Assembly (NCBI RefSeq): GCF_003073045.1
Contig: NC_037592.1
Span: 42,899,760-42,963,759 of the forward strand
DNA: 64,000 nucleotides
Direction: 5' to 3'
Source: Pomacea canaliculata
Taxonomy: Eukaryota > Mollusca > Gastropoda > Architaenioglossa > Ampullariidae
Each line of letters starts with the position of its first letter. Position 1 is the first letter of the stretch. The notes under the pieces are model-generated. The model saw nothing but the letters and a program-made list of their open reading frames with translations, ran no database searches and had not been told where the DNA came from. Of this stretch, positions 23,216 through 36,800 are shown piece after piece. A program made the translations under genes and the position numbers.

Positions 23216-23990
23216 ATCTACAATAACCCTATTACCATGGAAGAACTAGTGCAGGCAGTACAATCTCTGAAGACAAGTAAAGCAGCAGTGCCAGATGTGT
23301 TGATATAAGAACTTTTTTAAACGTACTATCTCCCATTTTTGGGGTCTCCTTTTTTAATTACATATTTAATCATGGAAAATTTCCTGATGCATGGACTGAA
23401 GCCATTATTCATCGCTTGCAAAAGAAGAGTGATGTTAATCAACCGGAAACTTGCCATGGTATTTCTCTTCTAAACATCTGAAGTTCCATTCTCAACAAAC
23501 GCATTAATGGCTGGATTGATGAAAACAATGTAGCAGGCGAGGAACAAGCTGGTTTCAGGGAAAAAACATAGCCCAGTAGACCACATATTTACTCTATGGC
23601 ACTGATACAGAAGCCATTCATCAGGCACAAAAAACTCTATGTAGCTTACATTGACTTTCATAAAGCCTTTGACTCTGTAACGAGAAAAAACTGACAACTA
23701 CTCCAGAAGAATGGTATGCATGGAAACATGTACAGAGTCATCAAAGCTATGTATGAATTTGTTAAAGCTAGAGCGAGAGTTGGTGGAGAAGTGTCTTAAT
23801 TGTCCTAGAGGCCTTAAACAAGGAGAAATTTGTAGTCCTGCTTTGTTTTCCTTGTTTATAAATGAATTAACTAATTGAATACGACAGAAAGGTATTCACG
23901 ACATTCAGCTTTCGTCTGATTTGATAAAGTTGATTATTTCATTGTTTGCTGACGATATTGCATTAGTGACCAATATGATAATTCAAACTT
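23215..23990 (+). mobile_element. LINE fragment (I/Nimb-like reverse transcriptase)
   Basis: The plus strand, with several stops and frame changes, reads NPITMEELVQAVQSLKTSKA, then CPRGLKQGEICSPALFSLF, then LIISLFADDIALVT. These are the fingers region, motif B and the FADD catalytic box of a non-LTR reverse transcriptase. The order and spacing fit a dead fragment of about 250 codons. Clade assignment is by resemblance only. Confidence 0.8.
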
Positions 23991-24179
23991 ATAATATCAG
24001 ACACCAGAACTAATATTTCTACCCCTATAGCCGCTGCTATCTACAAAGCATTAGATTGGAGAGCTAGGTCCCTAAGATAGCATATTTTCTGTGTTCTCCA
24101 GGTACTTGTCTTTGTAATTTACACACGTAACTTGGTATATCTACTACAATTGAAAAATTTGTGTTGATGATCATAGTAT

Positions 24180-24345
24180 ATCTACTATAGAGTTTGAGCC
24201 CCATCACCACTCGGTTACGCAAATGTAAACTAATTTCACTAATACCGGTATAAGAAACTTTTAAAACTTCGCGCCCCCCTTGTAGGCATGTCACGGCCCC
24301 CTGAGGGGGGGGGGCGCCCTACAGTTTGAGAACCGCTGCTATACA
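24180..24345. mobile_element. hAT-type terminal fragment
   Basis: The segment ends in cagtttgagaaccgctg, the inverted form of the cagtggttctcaaactg terminus common to many hAT elements. It is preceded by the G/C run around ccctgaggggggggggcgcc, which is also typical. I could not find the matching left terminus or an 8-bp target duplication, so this may be a single end. Confidence 0.5.
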
Positions 24346-24419
24346 GTTTGTGTATTATCTTGATATTTTTGTGCTCCCCTCGAAACGGGCCGATGACCTA
24401 TTCAAGTCTGTAGATGTGT

Positions 24420-24615
24420 TAACAGTTACCTGTAGTACCACCTGCCTTCTCTCTCTAACCTGTGGGTTCGATGATTGTGTTACCTGTAGTACCACCTGCC
24501 TTCTCTCTCTAACCTGTGGGTTTGATGATTGTGTTACCTGTAGTACCACCTGCCTTCTCTCTCTAACCTGTGGGTTTGATGATTGTGTTACCTGTAGTAC
24601 CACCTGCCTTCCGTC
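24420..24615. repeat. Tandem repeat, 54-bp unit
   Basis: About 3.5 near-identical copies of a 54-bp unit with gttacctgtagtaccacctg and ccttctctctctaacctgtg. Because the unit is 18 codons, open frames run through it on both strands; these are not genes. Confidence 0.9.
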
Positions 24616-24619
24616 AAAA

Positions 24620-25420
24620 GCCCGTGGATCCTTTTACACGCCTGACTGGTAGCTAGACAGCAGGATACGATTTTCGGCTGCAAAATATGTCATAATTAAC
24701 AATAAACTCTTGTTTTGCGTTATTTAGGAGAAATTAGTCCTGTGAACAACTACTGAAGCAATACTTTATTGTTGTGTCACCTCATCATGTGTCGGTTCCT
24801 CGGAAGCGGGGCAAACACTGAGGTCGACCAAAGCCTTTGGCCAATCACCTCACACCTCCCTCCACCACTATCACTAAAGATTTTAAAACACAAAACATGG
24901 ATATCGTGATCTTCACCATGTAATAAAGCATCCTCTGGGTTAAAGGAAAGGAATTTCAAATTCCGATACATTCCTTCCAAGTCAACAGGGACTCATCCCA
25001 GAATGTAACCGTCAAGAAAAATTGACTGTGCTAATTGAGTCGCCAGGGTCAGCCCTCCCGTGACATGAGAGATCACCTCTTCCCCATTAATAATCCCGCC
25101 TGACACTGGCGATAATCGCCCCCTGTCAACTGCTGAGAACTCTCTAAGGTCCCGAGTCTCTTTTGCTTTGAGGCCAACGGGAAGAGTTACAAATGATCCA
25201 AGCAAAGAGGATACCCGTTAGTCTCCTAATCATGCTCTGCCCTTTGACTGGGTAATCTCCTCTGGGTGCAGTGTGAGTGCTGGCTCCCCCGGGGTGGCCG
25301 TGGGATGAGCTAATTGAAAAGAACCGCTCCTGTGTACCTGCTCTTTGTCTAGGTCCAGGTACAGTTTGCATCAGCCGCAGCATTCATGTGACCTGTGAAC
25401 ACAGGCTACTCCAGTCTAAT
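24620..25420. other. Unique spacer, no gene assigned
   Basis: Non-repetitive and moderately GC-rich. Minus-strand frames of 60-80 codons are open at 24777-24980, 24993-25205 and 25144-25383, but none resembles a known protein or has clear splice sites. I see nothing definite. Confidence 0.4.
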
Positions 25421-25424
25421 GTCC

Positions 25425-25680
25425 CGTGAACAAAGTGCACTGCAGGACCTGTGACCAACAGTGAACTGCAGTCTTATGACCTGTGACCAACAGTGAACTG
25501 CAGTCTTATGACCTGTGACCAACAGTGAACTGTAGTCTTGACCTGTGACCAACAGTGAACTGCAGTCTTATGACCTGTGACAAACAGTGAACTGCAGTCT
25601 TTGACCTGTGACCAACAGTGAATTGCAGTCTTTGACCTGTGACCAACAGTGAATTGCAGTCATGACCCTTGAATAAAGTT
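25425..25680. repeat. Minisatellite, ~31-bp unit
   Basis: About eight copies of gacctgtgaccaacagtgaa followed by ctgcagtctta, with small deletions. Confidence 0.92.
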
Positions 25681-25689
25681 CACTTCAGC

Positions 25690-26550
25690 ATTCTGACTTG
25701 TGCCACATACCTACATTCCAGGATTTTGATAAGAATTCACAAGAAAGACCAGCATTAAGGAAAGATCAAATAAACATGGCGAACTTCACATTAGCTTTCA
25801 GCAAAGACTGGTTTTTACTTTTTACAAGAGTTGGTATCCGCAGTTTCATTGGTCTTGAAAGACATGAAGTCACTTTGCTTGGCTGGCCCGACAGAGCATC
25901 GTCTGTCCACCTCTGGCAAAGACGGACCTCAGTTCTATATTCAGCTTTAGAAATGTCGAGACATACCCAGCATTGCTGCCACCTGGCGGTGAAAGGATAA
26001 CAAACATGTAAAAAAGGTGCAACAGACTTCATGGCAGGGATGGAATGTCGAAGGTCGGGTGGATCCCCCGCAAACCTTGATTTCAAACGAATATCATTGA
26101 CTCATCTGACTGTGTAGCGCATGTCAGTGGCTCCACCTGTTGGCCATGTTCTACCACTTCATCATGTCACACCTGAGCCACCTACACGCTGTCTTCACTT
26201 CACGACTTGTGTCCACCTGGGACAACCAGCTGTTGAGCTTTCATTCCGTCCCGCTGCACTCGTCCCTTACACGAAGGACGAAAGCAATGGAAGCCCTTCT
26301 CTACTTTGTTGTCTAGAAGCTCATCGCTGATAAACTCTCATCTACAAAACGGCTTTCTACCCGTGCATCTTCATTATTGACAAACAGACTTCAAGCAATC
26401 CTCTGCATGTTATGTTTTTATTCCCTCCTTCTTTCTCTCCGCTTGGCGCCCATGTCTGAGTGTGTATGCAATCCTTTTCTGGTGAATGTTTGTTGTTGTG
26501 TCACACCTGACACATGGTCACGAATTGTACTAGTGTATAATTACTTATTA
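25690..26550. other. Unique spacer, no gene assigned
   Basis: Overlapping frames are open on both strands at 25698-26086, but neither resembles a protein family and no good splice pair brackets them. Confidence 0.4.
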
Positions 26551-26559
26551 GACACTGGG

Positions 26560-28890
26560 GCATACAGACTGGACACCGTGACATAGCTCAAGTGTTAGAC
26601 TGGATACCGTGACATAGCTCAAATGTTAGACTGGACACCGTGACATAGCTCAAATGTTAGACCGGGTACTATATCTCAAATGTTACATACTGGATATTGT
26701 GACATAGCTCAAATGTTAGACTGGACACCGTGACATAGCTCAAGTGTTAGACTGGGTACTATATCTCAAATGTTGCAGACTGGACACCGTGACATAGCTC
26801 AAATGTTAGACCGGGTACTATATCTCAAATGTTACATACTGGATATTGTGACATAGCTCAAATGTTAGACTGGACACCGTGACATAGCTCAAGTGTTAGA
26901 CCGGGTACTATATCTCGAATGTTACAGACTGGATATTGTGACATAGCTCAAATGTTACAGACTGGACACCGTGACATAGCTCAAGTGTTAGACCGGGTAC
27001 TATATCTCGAATGTTACAGACTGGATATTGTGACATAGCTCAACTGTTACAGACTGGACACCGTGACATAGCTCAAATGTTAGACTGGACACCGTGACAT
27101 AACTCAAGTGTTAGACTGGGTACTATATCTCGAATGTTACAGACTGGACACCGTGACATAGCTCAAATGTTAGACCGGGTACTATATCTCAAATGTTACA
27201 TACTGGATATTGTGACATAGCTCAAATGTTAGACTGGACACCGTGACATAGCTCAAGTGTTAGACCGGGTACTATATCTCGAATGTTACAGACTGGACAC
27301 CGTGACATAGCTCAAATGTTAGACCGGGTACTATATCTCAAATGTTACATACTGGATATTGTGACATAGCTCAAATGTTAGACTGGACACCGTGACATAG
27401 CTCAAGTGTTAGACCGGGTACTATATCTCGAATGTTACAGACTGGATATTGTGACATAGCTCAAATGTTACAGACTGGACACCGTGACATAACTCAAGTG
27501 TTAGACTGGGTACTATATCTCGAATGTTACAGACTGGACACCGTGACATAGCTCAAATGTTAGACCGGGTACTATATCTCAAGTGTTACATACTGGATAT
27601 TGTGACATAGCTCAAATGTTAGACCGGGTACTATATCTCAAGTGTTACATACTGGATATTGTGACATAGCTCAAATGTTAGACCGGGTACTATATCTCAA
27701 GTGTTACATACTGGATATTGTGACATAGCTCAAATGTTAGACCGGGTACTATATCTCAAGTGTTACATACTGGATATTGTGACATAGCTCAAATGTTAGA
27801 CCGGGTACTATATCTCAAATGTTACAGACTGGACACCGTGACATAGCTCAAATGCTACATACTGGACACCGTGACATAGCTCAAGTGTTAGACCGGGTAC
27901 TATATCTCGAATGTTACAGACTGGATATTGTGACATAGCTCAAATGTTACAGACTGGACACCGTGACATAACTCAAGTGTTAGACTGGGTACTATATCTC
28001 GAATGTTACAGACTGGACACCGTGACATAGCTCCACTGCTACATACTGGACACCGTGACATAGCTCAACTGTTAGACTGGGTACTATATCTCAAATGTTG
28101 CAGACTGGACATAGCTCAAATGCTACATACTGGATATTGTGACATAGCTCAAGTGTTACAGACTGGACACCGTGACATAGCTCAAATGTTAGACCGGGTA
28201 CTATATCTCAAATGTTACATACTGGATATTGTGACATAGCTCAAATGTTAGACCGGGTACTATATCTCAAATGTTACAGACTGGACACCGTGACATAGCT
28301 CAAATGCTACATACTGGACACCGTGACATAGCTCAAGTGTTAGACCGGGTACTATATCTCGAATGTTACAGACTGGACACCGTGACATAGCTCAACTGCT
28401 ACATACTGAATACCGTGACATAGCTCAACTGTTAGACCGGGTACTATATCTCGAATGTTACAGACTGGATATTGTGACATAGCTCAAGTGTTACAGACTG
28501 GATATTGTGACATAGCTCAAATGCTACATACTGGATATTGTGACATAGCTCAAATGCTACATACTGGATATTGTGACATTGCTCAAATGCTACAGACTGA
28601 ATACTGTGACATAGCTCAAGTGTTACAGACTGGATATTGTGACATAGCTCAAGTGTTACAGACTGGATACCGTGACATAGCTCAAGTGTTACAGACTGAA
28701 TACTGTGACATAGCTCAAGTGTTACAGACTGGATATTGTGACATTACTCAAGTGTTACAGACTGGATACCGTGACGCTACATACTGGATACTGGGGTGTA
28801 TTTCAGATGTTACAGACTGGATACTTTTACTGTGTCAAATGTTACCAAAATGACGTATCTCAGACGTTACACATTGGATACTGTGACAAA
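26560..28890. repeat. Long minisatellite, ~31-bp unit, with higher-order structure
   Basis: Over 2.3 kb of alternating units of the types gtgacatagctcaaatgtta plus gactggacacc, and gaccgggtactatatctcaa. The two unit types alternate in blocks, and runs of the pair recur, giving periods of 60 bp and more. Units decay toward the right end (28750-28890). Open frames of up to 132 codons within it are produced by the repeat. Confidence 0.95.
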
Positions 28891-28894
28891 CGTT

Positions 28895-29400
28895 ACAGAT
28901 TGAATACAATGTGTACAAAGTGTCTTACAAAGTGTTGACATCAATTACCTACCACAGCTGCTACAACTAAACTGTGTTCTGTACACCACACGGCGTGTCG
29001 CCATTGCTCCGCGTCTGCTCCTCCTCCAAACCCAGTCAACATGACACTCAAGGGAAAGGAGGGAGGGTAGAGTTGGTGAGAGTGGTGGGCCCTCAATTCT
29101 CCGCCCTACACGCCAGTCCCCCTGTCCCCACCCCCATGTTGATGACAGTCAGTCCTCCAACCCTCCATGTATCCCCCTTCTATCTCTTTCTCCTTCCATC
29201 TCTCCATCCATTCATGGCGCTATGCTTCATCATCGCCATCCTCATCAGTGATGACTGTGTGTTATGCTCATCCTCGCCATTGACGAAAGTGTCCTCTTTG
29301 TGTCTTCACGCCTCATCTGAGGTAGTTGGCGATGACGCCTTAGTGAAGATGATGTGTCAGTGTCTGCTGTTGAAGATCCTGCTTCATGGCAAGTCATTAC
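28895..29400. other. Unique spacer, no gene assigned
   Basis: A 144-codon plus-strand frame covers 28974-29408, but its composition is pyrimidine-driven and it matches no family I know. No coding call made. Confidence 0.4.
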
Positions 29401-29755
29401 AATCATGATTGATGGCAAGTCGTTATAAGCGTCACTGATGGCAAGTCATTACAATCCTGATTGATGGCAAGTCGTTATAATCGTGATTGATCGCAGGTCA
29501 TTACAATCATGATTGATGGCAGGTGATTACAATCCTGATTGATGGCAAGTCGTTACAATCCTGATTGATGGCAAGTCGTTATAAGCGTCACTGATGGCAA
29601 GTCGTTACAATCGTGATTGATGGCAAGTCGTTACAATCATGATTGATGGCAAGTCGTTATAATCGTCACTGATGGCAAGTCATTACAATCCTGATTGATG
29701 GCAAGTCGTTACAATCCTGATTGATGGCAAGTCGTTACAATCATGTCTCATCTTA
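29400..29755. repeat. Minisatellite, ~26-bp unit
   Basis: About 13 copies of gattgatggcaagtcgttac plus aatcct or aatcat, interspersed with a gcgtcactgatgg variant. Confidence 0.93.
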
Positions 29756-29759
29756 CCTC

Positions 29760-31201
29760 ATCGGCGATGACGTGTCATGTTTATCGCTCACACTCACAAG
29801 TGACGCACGTGACCCCTGTCTCCAGGCACCACCATCTCGCCACAAGGACTTCCTGTCACGCGGGGCGAGCGCTGGCTGTGCCAAGGCATGCTGGGATTGG
29901 TGGGACGAGGTCCTGCCTGCCAGACTAACCCCAACCCCTCTTTCGGCGAGAAAACATTCAGTTAGTGAACACCGGACGGCGGTGCCAGCAGGTAGGCTTC
30001 CTTTGGGTAGCCATAATTGTAAGGGCTGATTATTTAGAAATACAATTGTTAGGTTCTTCATATTTGAAACTCACAACGTGGGTTTTGTGGACATTCTCAG
30101 TTCACAATATTTCATGACCACTCACACACTCAGTTCACTTCTCAACACTCTTGTTCATCTCCTCTCTCTCATACATATACACAGGTCACAGGTCAACAGG
30201 TTTACGTTGAGAAATGCGTCTTTAGCGCTACTTCGCCTGTTTATTGGAAAGTAAGGATGTTGTGGTGGCAGGTTGATGTATTTGAGCGACTAGCCACCAG
30301 CTCCTGTCAAGCTGTAGATTGTGTTGTTATCTGATATACACTGAGCCAAGAACTGGGCAGTTTTTCTACCGTTGACGTGGATTTTGCCGCCGGGTCAAAT
30401 GTGGTCATTTGGACTCAGAAAATATCACATTGAAGATATAATCTGTAAGACAAATTCATTTCTTACAGATATTTGAAATGCAAAGCTCTATGTCCCTTTT
30501 CAAAGACCTCCTAAACCATCCACAACTTGGACAAGACATGTGTGACAAGCCCAGTGTTCTCGACAGTGTTCTCGTGTATAGTCTTCATTGGTCTGTGGGG
30601 ACAGGCGTAGTCAAGGCAACTTGGATTGTCACAGCCAGCAGTCACACACCACCTAGTGCTGGCCACGCTGGGTGCTGGAAGGTTCCAGCTTAGCCACGTT
30701 TACCCAGATGGCCATGGTCAGTTTGGTCAAGCCTGCTGGCCACAGCAACACCCTCACAATAACACACTCAGCTTTGTCATCTGCTCATGACAGTGTACCC
30801 AGAAGAAAGTCATTGACTCTAGACGATTGATGAAACTGAGGAAGAAATGATAGTTGTGGACAACACACTCACACCCTTGTCTTTAAGACACTTCAAGTGA
30901 GGCTGAACACATGTTCAGTACCGGCTGTGATAGGTAGAAACAGGTGTCACAGAAGTGATTGATATCTGATGACATCAGAAGGTGTGAGATTGTTCATTGG
31001 TCCGTGAATGCAATCATCCCACGGACAGATTATCGGATGCAGAACGCTATTTGTAGGGAGGTAACTGATGGTACTGAAAAGAAAGGTTCTTACTATAGTA
31101 AATGAAAGATGACAGAATAGAGAAAATGGCTGAAAACTGCAGGCGGCTGTTCTACTGGTAGTGCTGCTATTCGTACTTTAAAAAATACAACTTTTATTGT
31201 T

Positions 31202-31232
<31 letters not shown>

Positions 31233-31480
31233 TGGTTGTTGCTATTATTGTTATTATTTGCGTCAATGCAGTAACATTCTGCAGACAAAAGTCAGCGCCC
31301 TGGCAATTCAAACTAACAGCAAGCCATGTAACGAATTATGTAATCACACAAGGTCGCCAGATGTGTTTTCACGAGAAGAGAGAAATACTTGTCCAAAGTA
31401 ACCTGTCAACAAGAGGCCAAAGAACAAGGACAAAGAAGGATACACTCTGTCTTTCATTTCATACGCATGTGAACTGTCTG
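29760..31480. other. Unique spacer with a (TTG)n microsatellite
   Basis: Non-repetitive apart from TTG/TTGCTG triplets at about 31197-31260. The frames at 29721-30029 and 30478-30693 resemble no known protein. No gene assigned. Confidence 0.45.
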
Positions 31481-31489
31481 TCAGTGTCT

Positions 31490-32750
31490 TGGTAAAGTCA
31501 AGCAGCTCTCTCTTAGTACCTGGGATGTCTGCGCAGATACAGTAGCAATTGGCCTGCCGACTGTGGAAAAGGTAGTGTGGTGGTCGTGAAGGGTTTCATC
31601 CATGATGTTCTCTAAAACAAATGTTACAGAGCGCGTGACAGGACATCCTTGCCCCACGCCTACATTCTCTTGGCCATTGTGCGTTTCCAGACTCTGGTGA
31701 GAGCCTTTCAAGTTTCTTTCTCACCTGCTTGAGCAGCTCAGCTGAGAAGTTGTCAACACCAGGTGGCTTCCCTCTCTTCACGCTATGTACGATTCTTTCG
31801 ACTTCTTTCCGTAGGACTGGTAGGTGTGTGGCTCGCTGGTTCTAGTCTGATTGTTTTGAAGATGCTAGCATCCGTCTTCAGCTGACAGCTGCACAAATCT
31901 GTACAACATTCAGTCCATCACTTGTACTCAAGTCATCACTTGTCATCAAGTCATCACTTGTCATCAAGTACTCAGTACTTTCTGTGAGAAGCTGGCCATT
32001 GCTGACTTGTTGACCTGTCTTGGTGAGGGTCTTACGTAGCTGGTCGGCCTCTTGCTGTCACTACGCCTCCTCGATGGTCCGGCGTTGGTCTTCCAGCCAG
32101 TTCTCCCTGCTTGCCTTTTCCTCCCTCCTTTCCTTCCTCCTTCCTTTCTTCCTTCCTTCCTTCCTTCCTTTCCTTTTTGCCTTTCCTAAAGGCAGAATTC
32201 CCTTCTTTGTGTTTGGAAGAGGCTTCAGGTTTGCTTTTTCTCTCTTAAAAAATCACTTTGGTCACAGAGACAAAAGAGGTCATTCGTGACCCATGGCTGT
32301 TTCTTTTTCCTTTGACACCTTTGACACCATAGAACTTCCTGGGCTGTAGACAGTAGCTACCTCTCGATGTTTTCAATGAGGATTTCTACATCAGTATACC
32401 AAGGGCAATGGGCCTTCAGCTTTCCTTCAGCTTTCGCCTTGAAGATTTCGGCCATGTCTGAGTCTTGCAGCTTCTCCACATCAAAGCCAATGTGGAGGGC
32501 TGTACGGGCTGTGCTTCCTCTGCAAGATCATCGTCGCTGTTTCTGTCAGCGCTTGGATCTGTCCTCGATGTCGGCAGCAGGATGAAGTGGATTGGGATGG
32601 ACCCGTCCATCTAGTGCCAAGTTGCCATCCTCGATTTCTTCTGGGGTGTAAAGTTTGGCTAAGGTAAGTCGACGGCTTTGCGAAAACTCTAGGAGTCTGA
32701 TGACAAGGCTGCTGGTTTCACCAGAGTTGAACTGACCCACCATTCTAAGC
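31490..32750 (-). mobile_element. RTE-like LINE fragment (endonuclease end to reverse transcriptase)
   Basis: Read from high to low, the minus strand gives RLLEFSQSRRLTLAKL (late endonuclease region), then DVEKLQDSDMAEIFKAKAEG near 32370-32480 (linker typical of RTE proteins), then KRGKPPGVDNFSAELLKQ and VGQGCPVTRSVTFVLENIM (reverse transcriptase motifs). The YADD box is not intact. Several frame changes and stops, and a pyrimidine microsatellite within, show a dead copy. Confidence 0.82.
32100..32180. repeat. Pyrimidine microsatellite (CTTT/CCTT)n
   Basis: A run of ccttcctt and cttt units inside the LINE fragment, all pyrimidines on the plus strand. Confidence 0.9.
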
Positions 32751-32759
32751 TAACATTGG

Positions 32760-33870
32760 GACTTCGTTCACCGAGGGTTTTTGATCACCTGATCTAGTTG
32801 CTAACATTCCTCCCCTTTGTAGTCTTTATGCTTTTAAATGGAAAGCATATACTTGGACAATGATGACATGGGAAGTACTGGCAGAGATGCGAATGGAGAT
32901 CAGCCGGCTGGAGATGGGTATACATGTGATGACATCTCCGTGATGTTCTCTCTGATGACTTCTCTATGTACAAGGACGCTCACGCCATGCTCGTGTCGGA
33001 CCTCCTCCCCACGGTACCAGAGTCTATGAGCCCCGTCACCTGCTGTCCCCCCTAATCCTGGCCACCTGACTTCTGCCAGTTCCCCAATGTCCCAGGGTGC
33101 TGTTCTAACTCATGGGTGAATCATTTCACTGTCGTGAATGGTGAAATGTGTGGGTGTTCCTCGTACCCGTGATGCATGCGAGAGCTGGAATGACAAGACA
33201 ACCCTTTATTTATGTGATAAAAATAATAAAGCTGGAAATAACAACAAAATGTATCCAATAGAAATGTGTTCGAGGTCAATGTCGAGCACGGAAACCCGCC
33301 TGTACGCGGTGGTTGCTGACGAAAGACTTTTGAAGACTTTGTTGTTTTATTTTAATTTTTATATTGTGTCAAAGATGTAATTTTTATTCTTATCTTCGTA
33401 TGTGTCAAAAGTTTGTATTATCGTCGTTTGTTATATTTATCAACGATATTTTTGTCCTTGCCACAAGTTGTGTTCTTTTCTTCTCTGACATCATTCTTCT
33501 TGTCTTTGCCAAAAGTTATTTGTGTCAGTATTCTTGTTGTTGTTTGTTAGAAATTGTAATCTTGTATTTATCAATAGTTCCTTGTCTCGAGGAGTCTTTG
33601 TGAGGAGTTGACTCTCAGCTTGTGTCAACACTGTTCGTCTGTCAGAACTCTACTTCTCTTGTCGTCGTTCGTCAAACTTACAGTTTGTTATTCTCATCTA
33701 CGTTCTTCTCTTTTTCATCAGCAGAACCTGTGACATACATCTCTACTCACTCTGTATCACCTGTGACGTGCGCTCCCTGATATTAGCAAACCCTGTGACG
33801 TGTCGCGCGTTTACCTGCAGCACGTGAGGTGTGTCGCCTTCACCAGGTCTGGAAGCGGTGAGACAGGTGT
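32760..33870. other. Spacer upstream of the LRR-Ig gene
   Basis: 32940-33050 contains an open stretch reading DDFSMYKDAHAMLVSDLLPT and ending at a stop near 33051, which looks protein-like but is short and without relatives I can name. 33380-33600 is T-rich with loosely repeated gtgtcaaaagtt and ttgtcgtc motifs. The last ~150 bp before 33880 (cacctgtgacgtgcgctccc, and a cacgtg near 33821) may hold the LRR-Ig promoter. Confidence 0.4.
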
Positions 33871-33879
33871 GAATAACTA

Positions 33880-36800
33880 ATGGCACCGGGTGGACTGCAC
33901 TGTGTGACGTCTTGCTTTCGTGTCTTCCTCCCCCTCCTCCTCTTCCTCCTCCTGCTGCTAGTGTCCGCAGCGGTCGCTGACTGCCCCAGCGGCTGCACGT
34001 GCGATGTGGCCAGGAAGTCCGTGAGGTGCACGCAGGTGAGCGCCTTTCCTGTCGGGACGGACGTGACGACGGAGAGCCTGACCATCACCGGCAACTACTC
34101 CATGCCCCTGCAGCTTCCTCACGTGACCAACGCCGAGTTGCGGCCCCTCAGCGCCCTCAAAACCCTCGTCATCACCCACACGGTGCTCGAGTCCGTCGGC
34201 GAGGACGTCTTCCAGGTGAGAATGTCCTGCAGTTCCACACAGTCTTAGTACTCTCGGCCATCCTAGTTCATCATAGGTTTGTGGTTGCCGTGGACTGGCC
34301 AGTGTGCGGGTCATCCTCCAGTGGCGTAGGAATCTGGTTTTGAAGGGAGGATGGGCAACCTTTATGCTGAGAGTAAACGACGTTCACATTCTTGCCTCCT
34401 CGGTGTCTTTCTGTGGATGCAGCTCCCCCGCTCACGCACACACACACACGCACGCACACACATACACACCTTTTACTCCCCTCCACACACACACACACTG
34501 ATTCCTACGCAACTGTCACCTGTTTGTGTTATCCACATACCGGCGAGTCTGTACTTCATCATCTGTTGTTATCCATGTACTAACTGACCTCCAGTTCATC
34601 ACAGGCGGGTGTTATCCACATACTGACGAGTCTCCGGTCCATCAGTACAGTGAGTGCTTGATGTCTCCTACATAGTAACAGGGGCAGGAGGACAGGAGTA
34701 GGATTCCTCCTGACATGCCGTGCCTTTGACATGGTCTACCACTGAGGTGGAGGGAGTGGCTAGTGGACTTAGTGACTGACTCATCCTAACAAGTCGTTGG
34801 TGTTGGTGACTCAGATCGTTGCTCGGCAGATTTTCTCCCCTTTAGGTCATAAGATCAGTGGAGTTGTGGGTCACTTAACAACCGTACCAAAGGTCAAAGA
34901 AACAGACAAAAGGCAAAGATTGCCGTATCATTGAGACGCAGAGGCAGTGAAAGTAGGTGGTTCACCGTGTCTACATTAAAGTATATGGAACGTGAGCCCA
35001 ACCCTCTCCTCCCGCCGCCTGGTGCCGCTTCTGTCTACGTAGGTAAGTGACTGCTGGGTGGGCCGTGGGGGGATTGTCCAGCCACCAGCCCCCAGCCGGA
35101 CTCGGCCTCACACCAGCGACCTTTTGCTCTACAGTTGAAGGCTGTAGGTACGGACCCCGCCCTAACCGTCTAATCTTCACAAGTATCACAGACGTTGACG
35201 AGCTCAGCTACAATATGGCGTCCTATGACATTAACACCTTGCACAATACATCATAATGAAATACAACACACGGCAAAGTCGATGTTGCTGATAAAACTTT
35301 CCTTTGACTGATGTGCTTTGCAGGGACTAACGAACCTGGTGTCCCTAGACCTCACCTTCAACCGGTTGAGTAAACTGGAAAAGGAAATATTCAAACCTCT
35401 CACGTCCCTGTTATTTTTGTACCTGACAGGTAAGTGTGAGCTGTCTTGAGAACTTCTATGTTCATATATTCATATAGATAAGATACGACAGTGAGAAATG
35501 CCTTGTTTATTACACTCACCAGATAAGACTGAGAAAGAGTTACATTCTTCCCTCTTCCACCCAGCAGTGCTGTACACCTCACATCACACTGTATTCACAG
35601 CAGTGCTGTACTTCAAGTTACATTCTGTTCACAGCAGTGATATACACCTCACATCACACTGTATTCACAGCAGTGCTGTACCTCAAGTTACATTCTGTTC
35701 ACCGCACCACAACTCCTGGTGTTACATTCAGGGTGTACAGGGGACGGTCCTATCCTGTAAGAGCAAACCCTGAACAAATCACAAAGTAATGATATCCGAC
35801 ATTGTGGTTCTGCAGGAAATGACCGCTTGGACATCGCAGCCTCGTTGTTTCGTGATCTCCACAATCTCAAAGGCCTCTACATGGGCAGCCTCGGCTTGAA
35901 TCACCTTGACCCCCAGCTATTTACTAACCTGGTGAACCTCACCTACCTTGACCTTTCTGACAACTACTTGAAGGAGCTGCCAGATGGTATAGCCAGCGAC
36001 AAGTGGCTCCCTCGCCTGCAAGTGCTGGACCTCAGCTTCAACCACCTGACTACCCTCAAGGACACGATGGCGCCATTAGTATCCAGGGTGAACAGAGTAA
36101 GTCACGAGGTCAACAGACAAGTGAGCCCAGAGTGAAGATGGCAATGAGTACAGAGTAAGCAGGGTATTTGGTCCAGAATAAACAGGGTAATTATTTCAGC
36201 ATAAATAGGGTAGTGAGTCCAGATTAAGCAGGGTAATTAGTCTAGAGTAAACGCGGTAATGAATTCGGGTAATCAGGGTAATAGGTCCAAAAAACGTAGT
36301 AATGAGTCCAGGTAAAGGGAGTAATGGGTCCAGACTAAACTGGGACAAGACCTCAGGTGTATTCGAGTTCTATTGATGAGGACAGGTAATGCATTCAGGA
36401 TAAATGAGGTTAAAAACAGCTGGAAACCTTGGCTTGAAGGTCAGTATAAAAAACAGCTAAAAGTATGAGAGTGAACGCCAGAGTCCAAGACAGCATCAAA
36501 CTAAATGGAGAAGAGATTGAGGAAGTTGACAGTTTCACCTATCTTGGGTCCAAAATGTCAAACACCGGGGATGCGGAGGTGGAGATTCGAGCCCGACTGG
36601 CGAAAGCCAGCCATGCCTTCGCCTCACTCAGGAGCACATGGAAGGCAAAAAACATCAGCCAGAAGATCAAGCTGAGAATCTTCAAGTCAAATGTGATCAG
36701 CACCCTCCTTTACGGATCACATCTTGGAAGATGACCAAAACCATCAGTAACAAGCTTGACGTCTTCCAAACAGATGCCTCAGGCGCATACTTAACATCTT

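Noticed and set aside
28455-28853. 132-codon plus frame with a repeated LQTGYCDIAQ pattern
   Set aside because: Repeat shadow of the ~31-bp minisatellite.
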